From NCBI GenBank assembly GCA_023376005.1, contig CM042151.1, forward strand, positions 79,642,917 to 79,706,916: DNA of 64,000 nt. The letters are read 5' to 3'. Positions 32,006 through 40,841 of the stretch are shown piece after piece. A model generated the notes under the pieces. That model worked only from the letters and a program-made list of their open reading frames with translations, did not search any database and was not told the origin of the DNA. This DNA comes from Doryteuthis pealeii (Eukaryota; Mollusca; Cephalopoda; Myopsida; Loliginidae). Position numbers and translations under genes: made by a program. The first letter of the stretch is position 1; the number at the start of each line of letters is the position of its first letter.

Positions 32006-32233
32006 GGAGAGAGGTCATTTGAATGCAATATATGTGACAAAACTATTTTTTTTATACAGTAAATTAATACAACATGTATGCAAACATACAGGTGGGGGGG
32101 GGGTCTAGTCCCAATGGATTCCAGAAAATGGTTGGTCTACAAAAGAAAAAAAAAAAAAAAGATCAGTGCAGACTTTCCCATTCAGCCATTGAAAGTCGGA
32201 CCCACCTAAGATCTGGATGCCAGATCTTCTTGG
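32006..32233 (+). pseudogene. C2H2 zinc-finger remnant in repeat module alpha
   Basis: Sense reading GERSFECNICDKTIF, then LIQ...NM-A-T, corresponds to a TGERPF linker followed by a C2H2 finger (CX2C...HX3H) with stops and small deletions. The same stretch is near 48,147 and 52,898, with similar flanks (a poly-A-containing tail, then gatcagtgcag and cattcagccattg). The module is cut at 32,233 by an LTR element and resumes at 33,586. Confidence 0.7.
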
Positions 32234-32712
32234 TGTTATATATTGTACAAACGGAAATATGAATTTCTGGTTTATTAAACAAAGAAGTTTTTACAACTGC
32301 CCGTTATCAGATCAAGAGATAAAAATACGTGGGTTCTTTTGTCTTCATAGCTACTATGAAGATAAAGGAACCGAGGGCTTCAGACAGGTCAGTCAGAGTC
32401 CCGGAGGCAGTCACGCGGAGAGAGAGTGAGGTGATCGGGGCAGTAGTCGGCCGAGCGGGACCTCGTGTAGTTGGTGTCGGAAAAGCTAGCATTAATATTT
32501 ACCAACTGAAAAAGCTTGTCGCCTAGAAATTTAATTGAAGGACCGAAAGTGTAAAGACTGAATATATTGATTAAACTGACCCTCTCTCTCGAAGTTAAGA
32601 AGCTTGAATTTATTTCAATAAACTTCTGGAGGATAACTTTGGTGATATTGTCATCCCTTACAACGAAGATAAAACTATTGCAATTTAGTACAGTGACGAC
32701 GCGCTATGCAAC
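32234..32712 (+). repeat. 5' LTR of the mini-element (479 bp)
   Basis: Begins tgttatatattgtac and ends cgcgctatgcaaca. Same family as 33,108-33,585, 34,125-34,584 and 36,790-37,249. Confidence 0.95.
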
Positions 32713-33107
32713 ATATATTGATTTGGTGCACGTGAACCAGGAGGGTTCATCAAGGACCCATAAAAACCTGCTGGTTACCACAAAAAAAAAAAACACAACA
32801 TGAAGAACGACTCAATTCGGCCGGAATTTTGCGGAAAATAAACGTAAAAGTGGAAAAACACCAAACAAAAATTGTTTGCTCATTGTTAATTTGCTGTATG
32901 AGATTTTAACTCTGCATTTGCTTGTGTTGTATTGTTTTGTTTTTACTTTTATTTCATATTTTGTAAACATGTAGAAAGAGAGAGAGAGAGAGGTCAGATA
33001 GAGTAGTTTAGAAAAATCAAAAGCAAAAGAAAAGAAAAATGAATGATAGTGGGGCGTTAGAAAAATGTCCACGTGAACATTTTTGAAAAATGAGATAAGG
33101 AGGAGTG

Positions 33108-33585
33108 TTATATATTGTACAAACGGAAATATGAATTTCTGGTTTTATTAAACAAAGAAGTTTTTACAACTGCCCGTTATCAGATCAAGAGATAAAAATG
33201 TGGGTTCTTTTGTCTTCATAGCTACTATGAAGATAAAGGAACCGAGGGCTTCAGACAGGTCAGTCGTCAGAGTCCCGGAGGCAGTCACGCGGAGAGAGAG
33301 TGAGGTGATCGGGGCAGTAGTCGGCCGAGCGGGACCTCGTGTAGTTGGTGTCGGAAAAGCTAGCGTTAATATTTACCAACTGAAAAAGCTTGTCGCCCAG
33401 AAATTTAATTGAAGGACCGAAAGTGTAAAGACTGAATATATTGATTAAACTGACCCTCTCTCTCGAAGTTAAGAAGCTTGAATTTATTTCAATAAACTTC
33501 TGGAGGATAACTTTGGTGATATTGTCATCCCTTACAACGAAGATAAAACTATTGCAATTTAGTAGTGACGACGCGCTATGCAACA
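33108..33585 (+). repeat. 3' LTR of the mini-element (478 bp)
   Basis: Same TG...CA ends as the 5' copy. It is preceded by a polypurine tract and followed by the target duplication ttgg. Confidence 0.95.
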
Positions 33586-34090
33586 TTGGCAGATGGCCAC
33601 TATACTATTTTATTATGTCCAACCATGAAAAAATAATGAAATACCATGATCTTAAGTATGATTTAAACAACTTGGTTATTGAAAAATACATAAAAAATTA
33701 AGTGTTAGCCCCAAGAAAAGGCCTCCTTGTTTTGTTTTTTTTTGTGTTTTTTTTTTTAAACAATTAAAAAGAAAATTTTAAAACATGGAGAGTAGATTCA
33801 AATATGAAAATTGCAAAAAAGACATTCAATCCTTTATCCACCAGAACGCCCCAAATAACCCAAATATCAAAATGCCGGATCCGCTGAAAAAGCCAGAGAT
33901 CATCAGTTCTTAAAAAATGGTGCAGAGTTAAAAGAGAGAAAGGAATTCAATGAATACGAAGCCATATTTCCATTTATCACACTTACATTTCGAAAAAAAA
34001 AAAAAAATCCCGCCATTTTGCCAATTCGGTTACCCTGGGTAACATTTTCATGCTGAAGAATACATGCATTAAATGCCAATTCCCTGTCTG
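33586..34090. other. Repeat module alpha (continued), no intact gene
   Basis: It starts ttggcagatggccacta, the continuation of 32,233 (compare ttggtagatggccacta at 48,373), includes aacttggttattgaaa and tcaagtgttagcccc-like blocks shared with 48,660-48,700, and runs to poly-A stretches. From about 34,090 the start of Gypsy G4 gag reads in frame. Confidence 0.6.
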
Positions 34091-34124
34091 TGGATAGGAA
34101 ATGACAAAAAAATGACATTGTTTA

Positions 34125-34584
34125 TGTTATATATTGTACAAAGGGAAATATGAATTCCCGGTTTTATTAAACAAAGAAGTTTTTAACACCTGCCTGTTAT
34201 CAGATCAAGAGATAAAAATACGTGGGTGTAGCTATGAAGATAAAAGAACCGAGAGGGCTTCAGACAGGTCAGTCGTCAGAGTCCCGCGAGGAGAGAGTGA
34301 GGGATCGGAGTCAGTAGTCGGCCGAGCGGGACCTCGCGTAGTTGGTGTCGGAAAAGCTAGCGTTAATATTTACCAACTGAAAAAGCTTGTCGCCCAGAAA
34401 TTTAATTGAAGGACCGAAAGTGTAAAGACTGAATATATTGATTAAACTGACCCTCTCTCTCGAAATTAAGAAGCTTGAATTTATTTCAATAAACTTCTGG
34501 AGGATAACTTTGGTGTTATTGTCATCTCTTACAACGAAGATAAAACTATTGCAATTTAGTACAGTGACGACGCGCTATGCAACA
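34125..34584 (+). repeat. 5' LTR of the gag-only element (460 bp)
   Basis: Starts tgttatatattgtac, ends gcgctatgcaaca. Shorter than the LTRs at 32.2-33.6 kb by small internal deletions (for example in the tagctactatgaag region). Confidence 0.95.
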
Positions 34585-35103
34585 TATATCGATTTGGTGC
34601 ACGTGAACCACGAGGGTTCATCAAGGACCCATAAAAACCTGCTGGTTACCACAAAAAAAAACAAAAAACACAACGTGAAGAACGACTCAATTCGGCCGGA
34701 ATTTTGCTGAAAATAAACGTAAAAGTGGAAAAACACCAAACAGAAGAAAGAAAAAAACACCCAACGAAAATCAACGTAAACTTGGACTCCCCGGAAAAGA
34801 AAAAACAAAAAACAAAGAAAGAACGAGAAACAAAAGGACTCACTAAATATAGACTTGAAAAACAAACAAAAAAAAAAACAAACTTCCTATAGACTTTGAA
34901 AACGAAAAAAAAAAAAATTGTTATTACGGACATATTTTAAACAAAAGAAGACAGAGTTATAACAAAGGACATTTAAAAAAAGAAGAAAAATTGAACTTTC
35001 TATCAGACGACTATACGTAAGTACAACTTCCCACTTATTTTTTTTTTACCATTTTCTTTTCTTTTCGCTCTCTTGTTTGTTTTGATACTGTTATATATTA
35101 ATA
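34585..35103 (+). other. Leader of the gag-only element
   Basis: It contains the primer-site-like segment at about 34,592-34,607, a ~160-bp block shared with the interior of the 1.35-kb element, then A-rich sequence and a pyrimidine-rich stretch before the gag start at 35,104. Packaging signals are likely here but cannot be pinpointed. Confidence 0.6.
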
Positions 35104-36594
35104 ATGGAAGAGCAAACGGTTAAGAATTTATTTAAGAATCTTACAGAACAATTAGTAAATACAGCAAAATCTTTAGCAAATTCCATGAAAAGTGATTTTT
35201 TCTTGCAGCAGATTGCACCGTTAGTTAGTAAGGATGAAAGTAAATTTGAGGTATGGCTCCAGAGTATGGAGAAATATTTTAACTTGATAGATGCTAAAGA
35301 AATGGATAAATGTAGGGTAGCACTCATTAGCACGGGAGGAGAAATAGGAAATTTCATATACAAAATTATAGAAGGCAACAAGAGTATTTCATGGATAGGA
35401 TTGACACAGGTAATTAGGGAATATATTGGGGTCACCCACTACGCACATTATTATTTTCGTAAATTAGTGAATATTAAACAGTACAGACAGGAGAATGTGC
35501 AGAATTACATGTTAAGAATTACAAAACTGATAGACCAGGCCTACTCTAGAGAAGATAAAAATGCAACAATAGTGCAACAACAAATAAAAAACTGTTTTAT
35601 AGAAGGATTAGTAGATCCTGAGGTTAAGTTAGCTGTATTAAGGAATGACCCCCCAACAGTTGAGAGCGCCTACCAACTAGCACTCTCAGAGGATAAACTA
35701 AGAGCGAGAGTTAGGACTCCTCCCAATATTGATCCTGCACCGATGGAGATTTGCCACGCTAGAAGGCGCACGGTGCATATCAATGCAATAGGGCATGATA
35801 GAAAAGCCCACGCTAGGTGTGATGGCAGGACCGATCATAGAGCGACACATCCAGTAAGAAACAAGTGGATAAGGAATCGATTATGCTGGATATGCAGGTC
35901 GAACAAGCATCTGAGGTGGAATTGCCCCCAGAGAAATGCTGAAAAAAGGCAAGTGCCAGTTTATAGAAAGCCTCCCGAACAAAATAAAAGACAGACGTAC
36001 ATTATCAGTGCGATAGACTCGACGAATAGGATAGGTTATCGAAAAAATTTTAGAGGAGAAGGGATAAACACGAGGGATAAACCATATAATAGAGGGTTTA
36101 TGAATAAGTTTACGTATAGGAAGATAGATAAGCCAGTGCAACGGTTTAAGAATTGTACTGAAATTGAGAAGAGGCTCGAGAAAACGGCCACACCGAACAC
36201 AGAACCAAATCCAGTAGAGAAAGTTAGTCCAGATACAAAAACGCCGGTAATCAAAAATGCACCCTCAGAAAATTATGATACCGAGGAGAGTCCTGGTAAC
36301 TCTGATAGCGATGATGGTTACGTGCCCCTCAAAACGCGAAAGATAGCTATGTACAAAGAAATATTAGAAAAGAATAGGAATACGCGTCAGGAGGAGGCAA
36401 TGTTAGAATCTGTGAGTTCGCGTGATAAGGTTAGTAGACAGGCCGAAAAAAAGTTAAGAGAAATAGGAAAAGTAGCAACAGTTAAACCCGAAGAAAATTT
36501 TCGAATTGACAATGAAGGGAAGGATAGATGTCGGGAAATGAAAAGAAAGGAATTAAAAGACGCCATCAGTGATATTTTTGCCCAGCTTGTTTAA
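35104..36594 (+). CDS. Gag polyprotein of a gag-only LTR element, intact frame
   Basis: 496 residues, uninterrupted. Residues ~1-50 form a helical N terminus (MEEQTVKNLFKNLTEQL). Residues ~30-200 match a Gypsy-type retrotransposon Gag capsid: FEVWLQSMEKYF, CRVALISTGGEIGNF, YYFRKLVNIKQ, YMLRITKLIDQAY, CFIEGLVDPEVKLAVL, SAYQLALSEDKLRAR. A single zinc knuckle, CWICRSNKHLRWNC (CX2CX4HX4C), is at about residues 261-274. The remaining ~220 residues are basic, then acidic and coiled-coil-like. The start is chosen as the first ATG after the leader. No frameshift site to a pol frame exists because no pol follows. Role: particle assembly and RNA packaging. Confidence 0.9.
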   Translation: MEEQTVKNLFKNLTEQLVNTAKSLANSMKSDFFLQQIAPLVSKDESKFEVWLQSMEKYFNLIDAKEMDKCRVALISTGGEIGNFIYKIIEGNKSISWIGLTQVIREYIGVTHYAHYYFRKLVNIKQYRQENVQNYMLRITKLIDQAYSREDKNATIVQQQIKNCFIEGLVDPEVKLAVLRNDPPTVESAYQLALSEDKLRARVRTPPNIDPAPMEICHARRRTVHINAIGHDRKAHARCDGRTDHRATHPVRNKWIRNRLCWICRSNKHLRWNCPQRNAEKRQVPVYRKPPEQNKRQTYIISAIDSTNRIGYRKNFRGEGINTRDKPYNRGFMNKFTYRKIDKPVQRFKNCTEIEKRLEKTATPNTEPNPVEKVSPDTKTPVIKNAPSENYDTEESPGNSDSDDGYVPLKTRKIAMYKEILEKNRNTRQEEAMLESVSSRDKVSRQAEKKLREIGKVATVKPEENFRIDNEGKDRCREMKRKELKDAISDIFAQLV

Positions 36595-36789
36595 ATTTAT
36601 TTATTTTTTCCTTTTGAAAGAACAGTATTCGATTCAAAAGAATTGTTGACACTGCTTTGTCGCTAGTGAGAATTTTCACTAGGTACTGTCATAATTTTTT
36701 TTTATTGTTATTGCCGTTATTGTTATTATTGGTAATAATAATTTGTGCCCAAAAGGACGAGATTTGTAAAGATTTTTTCTATGTTAAAG
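36595..36789 (+). other. 3' untranslated region with short palindromes
   Basis: Two small inverted repeats stand out: ctagtgagaattttcactag (about 36,663-36,682) and ttattattggtaataataa (about 36,721-36,739). They lie between the gag stop and the 3' LTR and could form RNA hairpins. The polypurine tract is weak (gttaaag just before the LTR). Confidence 0.5.
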
Positions 36790-37249
36790 TGTTATATATT
36801 GTACAAAGGGAAATATGAATTCCCGGTTTTATTAAACAAAGAAGTTTTTAACACCTGCCTGTTATCAGATCAAGAGATAAAAATACGTGGGTGTAGCTAT
36901 GAAGATAAAAGAACCGAGAGGGCTTCAGACAGGTCAGTCGTCAGAGTCCCGCGAGGAGAGTGTGAGGGATCGGAGTCAGTAGTCGGCCGAGCGGGACCTC
37001 GCGTAGTTGGTGTCGGAAAAGCTAGCGTTAATATTTACCAACTGAAAAAGCTTGTCGCCCAGAAATTTAATTGAAGGACCGAAAGTGTAAAGATTGAATA
37101 TATTGATTAAACTGACCCTCTCTCTCGAAATTAAGAAGCTTGAATTTATTTCAATAAACTTCTGGAGGATAACTTTGGTGTTATTGTCATCTCTTACAAC
37201 GAAGATAAAACTATTGCAATTTAGTACAGTGACGACGCGCTATGCAACA
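36790..37249 (+). repeat. 3' LTR of the gag-only element (460 bp)
   Basis: Near-identical to the 5' copy (seen differences include gagagtgtg for gagagagtg and aagattg for aagactg), followed by ttta. Confidence 0.95.
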
Positions 37250-37690
37250 TTTATTGAGGATGAGGAAATTACAGACGAAGCCAAACAAGCCAGAAAAATC
37301 TGCCGTAGTATAGGTGACGCCGGTCTCAGACGCCTTAACGCCAGTGGACTCACTGAGGAACAAAAAAAGTCCCCTAGTCACCTATGGAATTTCTTCGAAA
37401 ACCAGCCGAGGGTTAATGTAAATTTTAGAATTCACAGACTCCATCTCATGCAGTACCAGCAGAAGATTAATGAGTCCCTAGAAGACTTCATAACCAGAGC
37501 CAGGACACTGGCACTAAAATGTGACTTTACCGACGAGGAGCTGAGTGAAAGACTCATAGAGTTAATCATTTTCTCCACACCTCACGACGCATTCCGCAAT
37601 GAGCTATACGGAAAACCAAAAGGGCACAGCATATCCAATGTACTCACTGAAGGAAGGAGATACGAAGCCCTTACTGCAGGCAACAACTAG
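37250..37690 (+). pseudogene. Gypsy G4 gag capsid (continues from ~34,090-34,124)
   Basis: Upstream of the nested element the frame reads MTLF (34,112-34,124); after it, IEDEEITDEAKQARKICR, then SHLWNFFENQPRVNVNFR, LHLMQYQQKINESLEDFI, RTLALKCDFTDEELSERL, IIFSTPHDAFRNELYG and VLTEGRRYEAL, the usual capsid order of this Gypsy type. It ends with a stop at 37,688-37,690; the zinc knuckles follow in a nearby frame. Confidence 0.88.
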
Positions 37691-37705
37691 CTAACCCAAC
37701 TTGGT

Positions 37706-37945
37706 ATGCCTAAAGCAGAAAGAGTCTACAGCGTCAACCGAGGCAGAAGATGTGAAAACTGCGACACAAACCATAAGCCACGACAGTGCCCAGCATACAC
37801 AAATAAATGCTCGTCATGTGGAAACATGGAACACTGGGCAAAATGTTGCAGAAAGATGAAATACAAGAACAAGGAGGAAAAAAAAAAAACAGATGGACGT
37901 CACAGGAGCAAGTCCAAACCGATACCAGAATCAGAAAAGGGCTGA
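37706..37945 (+). pseudogene. Gypsy G4 nucleocapsid zinc knuckles
   Basis: Two Cys-rich boxes: CENCDTNHKPRQCPAY and CSSCGNMEHWAKCC (CX2CX4HX4C-like), then a Lys-rich tail. The frame ends at 37,945 because of an insertion or stop; a ~35-bp segment (gggctgaacccagatatgagaacataaattacc) occurs here and again near 38,210-38,245, so a short duplication is present. Confidence 0.82.
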
Positions 37946-37974
37946 ACCCAGATATGAGAACATAAATTACCTAG

Positions 37975-38276
37975 ATGTCGGGAGTGAAAAAAATACCTAC
38001 AACACTTCCACTCTATAACTGTCAGTGCAAAATGCATGGACAGCGTAACAAGGCAACCCAGGGACGAAGCGTACACAACGCCAAAATCAGAGTGCCCCAC
38101 CTAAAATACAAGACCCACCATACATTACGAATGAAAATAGATTCCAGAGCATCAGGGAACACACTCCCACTCAGGACATTCCAGCAGATGTATGATACCT
38201 CACCAGAAGGGCTGAACCCAGATATGAGAACATAAATTACCTAGATGTCGGGAGTGAGGAAGAACTGAACCCAGCC
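37975..38276 (+). pseudogene. Gypsy G4 protease fragment
   Basis: The segment HHTLRMKIDSRASGNTLPLR has the retropepsin box as DSRAS, i.e. the Gly of DSGAS is Arg (one base change), which should abolish activity. QQMYDTSPEGL follows. The gene then meets the BEL/Pao E insertion at 38,277. After removal of that insertion, the flank joins directly to RT coding sequence, so an RT N-terminal block had already been deleted. Confidence 0.8.
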
Positions 38277-38759
38277 TGTAGCTGTCGCCTTTGAGTGCGC
38301 CTAATAGTTAGATATATTTATTTTTTACCCTAAAAAATATACCCTTAAATTTGGACAGTGTAAGGGAAACAACTCTGTTAGGGTCTGATAATCAGGGATC
38401 AACAGGGCCTGAATTGCATTGTGGGAATATCAACAGGTTTCCTTAGGGCAAAATAGGGACTTCCGCCTGGCTGATGCAGCAAAAAGGTTGTGTGGAAAAT
38501 ATCGTCCTAAAATTAGAACTTTAGTCTTTTAGTTAGTTCTCGGTACTGGTACGGCGCACAGGTATGTTTCTTTCCAATTTTCCCGTGAAGTTGCTGGCAT
38601 TTGTTAAAGACCCCTTTTGTAAATTAGTAATTGTTTTATATCCCATTTTATTTCAGTATTTCACGGTGTTTGGAAGTAAATAAAATATTCTACGTTCAAC
38701 ATCAGTCGTCTTCGTGTCATCAATACATCACCAGAAAATATTACCAGGGAACTGCTACA
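38277..38759 (+). repeat. BEL/Pao E 5' LTR
   Basis: Begins tgtagctgtcgcc, ends gggaactgctaca. aaataaaat near 38,683 is a polyadenylation-like signal. A TGG begins two bases after the LTR end (gtggaatactgg), a possible but unassigned primer site. Confidence 0.95.
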
Positions 38760-39128
38760 GTGGAATACTGGCCTTCTAACAGCGAAATATCTCGCCACAA
38801 GATTGAAAGACAAAAAAGGACCAAAAAATAAAATTAAAAAAAAAAAAAATCCCCTCCGAACGTACTGCGAAGAAAAGGTATTGCCCGAAACAAAACGACT
38901 ACAACAAAAAGGTTAGTCAAAGAATATTTGTCTATAAAGTTGGTTGTTGGTTTTCATTGCCTTTTATAATAAAGGAAAATTAAAGGAGGAAAAAGGTTCA
39001 GCGAAGTTTGTCTTCCCATTGCTCATAAGATAACAAAACAAAAAAAAAAAAATAAATTAAAAATAAATAAATAAATAATTTTTTGTTCACAAGGAGTGCT
39101 CTCCCCTTAACCCTTTTCAATTCGTGAT
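38760..39128 (+). other. BEL/Pao E leader
   Basis: Untranslated, A-rich, with poly-A/T tracts near 38,836-38,850, 39,039-39,052 and a taaataaataaat run. The gag start follows at 39,129. Confidence 0.6.
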
Positions 39129-40841
39129 ATGGAAAGCAAATTGTCCGACGTTCACACAGATCTGCTGGAGACTCATTCTCAAGAAGTGAGGCGGTCTGAA
39201 CGACTAAGGTGTCCGACGGAAAAGATGTTGGATTTCCAAAGAGAGGAGACAATGAAAAGGGAAAGGAGATTCATCAGCAGTTATACAAATTTTAAGTCGG
39301 AAGTAAACTTCACCAGGCTAAAATTAAAGTCTGAATGCTGTGAAACTGAACTTGAAAAGATGAGAGAAATCTTGGAGCAGTGTAAGAGAGAAGTTGAGCG
39401 AGCTTATGAAGACTTGCGAACTTTGACCACACCACTTCCAGATATAAGAAGAAAAATGGACACGTGTACCTCAGTAACTTCCGAGGTAATAATAATGCTG
39501 GAGGAACGTTGCAGAAATGCCAACCAAACCTTTGATCCTGCCGCTGTGAAAAAATCCCTCTCCCAGCTATTACAAAGGGAAAATGCCAGATCCATTTATG
39601 GCTCAACAGTATCCAGACTCAGTGGAAGCAGTTGCCGAGAATCCCAAATATCTGCAAAAAGGGCAGAGGCAGCTGCACGTTTGGCTGCTAAACGGGCAGA
39701 AATCCACCGAGAAGATGAGATTTCCAGGCTAAGAGAAAAACTCAAGAAGCTGGAAAATCAAAGAGATCTCGAGGTCCTGGAAGCGGAATGCAAGGCATAT
39801 GCTGGAGCAGAGGACAACGATGCAGTGGAGGGGTCAGAGGCTGGGAACACCTCGCAGGCAAGTAAATCCTTCATTCATATTAAGCCTAGCAACAAGACTC
39901 CCCAAATAGCTTCAGCTTCAATCCAAACCGAAGCTAAGAAGGAGTTGAAGGTAAGAGAGGATTCACTCATACAAGCATTAAGGGAATCCTTGATCATATC
40001 CAAACTCCCCATACCAGAACCGTTTGTCTTCACAGGAGACCCACTTAAATTTATCGAGTGGAGCACCACCTTTAAGGCTCTGATAGAAACGGGCTGTACG
40101 AACTCAGCGTACAAGCTGTTTTATTTAAAGAAGTACGTGGGCGGCGAAACACTTTCGGCGCTGGAAGGGATGTTCTATCGAACAGACGAGGATGCATACA
40201 CTCAAGCTTGGAACATTCTTCAGAGGCGTTATGGTCATCCCTTTGTGATCCAAAGAGCATTCAGGGAAAGGCTCAACAACTGGCCAAGGATCGGACCCAA
40301 GGAACCCTTTAAGCTTAGGGACTTCAGTGATTTCCTTGCAACTTGCAGCAGTGCAATGCCACACATATCTGGTTTACACGTATTGAATGACTGTGAAGAA
40401 AATCGGAAATTGCTGAAAAAACTTCCTGATGGGATCACTGAGCACTGGAACAGGCGTGTCACCAGGGCCCTGGAGAGGGATATGCCATATCCAAGCTTTA
40501 AAGAATTCACAGAGTTTGTGTCGGAGGAGGCACGCGTTGCATGCAATCCGATTTCCTCCCTCCATGCCTTAAAACAAGCTGAAGGAAATTCTGAGAAAGG
40601 TCAGAATCGTTTGAAAGCTAGTGCACTAGCAACATCAACAAGCTCAACAAAGGCAGGACATTCCAAAATTGAGGAGGGTTATAAAGGCCCCAAACTCAGT
40701 AATTCAGGGGCCCAAACTTCGTGGCAGATGAAGTGTCACTTCTGCAAGCGGAATCACTTCATATATAAATGTGAAGGATTTCAAGCTCTGTCACTTGTCA
40801 AGAAAAAAGAAGTTTGTTCTCAGCAACAATATGTCCCTTAG
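39129..40841 (+). CDS. BEL/Pao E Gag, frame closed inside the first zinc-knuckle repeat
   Basis: 570 residues as read. Residues ~1-130 are helical/charged, with MESKLSDVHTDLLE and several Cys. Residues ~165-240 form a strong coiled coil (AKRAEAAARLAAKRAEIHRE...KLKKLENQRDLEVLE). Residues ~295-490 are the BEL/Pao Gag core: LPIPEPFVFTGDPLKFIEW, LKKYVGGETLSALEG, LQRRYGHPFVIQRAFRERL, LKKLPDGITEHW, FVSEEARVACNP. Residues ~536-548 hold the first Cys-His box, CHFCKRNHFIYKC. At 40,800-40,806 the first repeat unit has six A after aag instead of five, so the frame leaves the knuckle and stops at 40,841. The start is the first ATG after the leader. Confidence 0.88.
   Translation: MESKLSDVHTDLLETHSQEVRRSERLRCPTEKMLDFQREETMKRERRFISSYTNFKSEVNFTRLKLKSECCETELEKMREILEQCKREVERAYEDLRTLTTPLPDIRRKMDTCTSVTSEVIIMLEERCRNANQTFDPAAVKKSLSQLLQRENARSIYGSTVSRLSGSSCRESQISAKRAEAAARLAAKRAEIHREDEISRLREKLKKLENQRDLEVLEAECKAYAGAEDNDAVEGSEAGNTSQASKSFIHIKPSNKTPQIASASIQTEAKKELKVREDSLIQALRESLIISKLPIPEPFVFTGDPLKFIEWSTTFKALIETGCTNSAYKLFYLKKYVGGETLSALEGMFYRTDEDAYTQAWNILQRRYGHPFVIQRAFRERLNNWPRIGPKEPFKLRDFSDFLATCSSAMPHISGLHVLNDCEENRKLLKKLPDGITEHWNRRVTRALERDMPYPSFKEFTEFVSEEARVACNPISSLHALKQAEGNSEKGQNRLKASALATSTSSTKAGHSKIEEGYKGPKLSNSGAQTSWQMKCHFCKRNHFIYKCEGFQALSLVKKKEVCSQQQYVP

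Larger units (their letters stand above)
32234..33585 (+). mobile_element. 1.35-kb non-coding LTR mini-element (TRIM-like)
   Basis: LTRs at 32,234-32,712 and 33,108-33,585 differ at only a few positions. The interior of 395 bp holds a primer-site-like tTTGGTGCACGTGAACC, an AG microsatellite (about 32,978-32,992), a short hairpin around ccacgtg, and a purine-rich tract (gagataaggaggag) right before the second LTR. No coding frame. The flanks carry ttgg on both sides (32,230-32,233 and 33,586-33,589). Non-autonomous, young. Confidence 0.93.
34125..37249 (+). mobile_element. Gag-only LTR retrotransposon (TR-GAG type), nested in Gypsy G4 gag
   Basis: LTRs of 460 bp each (34,125-34,584 and 36,790-37,249) differ at about two or three positions. 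The leader with the same primer-site-like GGTGCACGTGAACC as the 1.35-kb element is followed by one open gag frame and a structured 3' region, with no protease, RT or integrase. Flanks carry ttta on both sides. Joining the flanks at one ttta restores an uninterrupted gag frame of G4. Movement must depend on a pol supplied by another element. Confidence 0.93.

Noticed and set aside
32006..32090. Zinc-finger gene
   Set aside because: One finger only, with stops and deletions in all three copies; a remnant, not a gene.
34575..34933. Minus-strand Phe-rich open frames of 95-96 residues
   Set aside because: They are antisense readings of an A-rich leader and have no conserved features.
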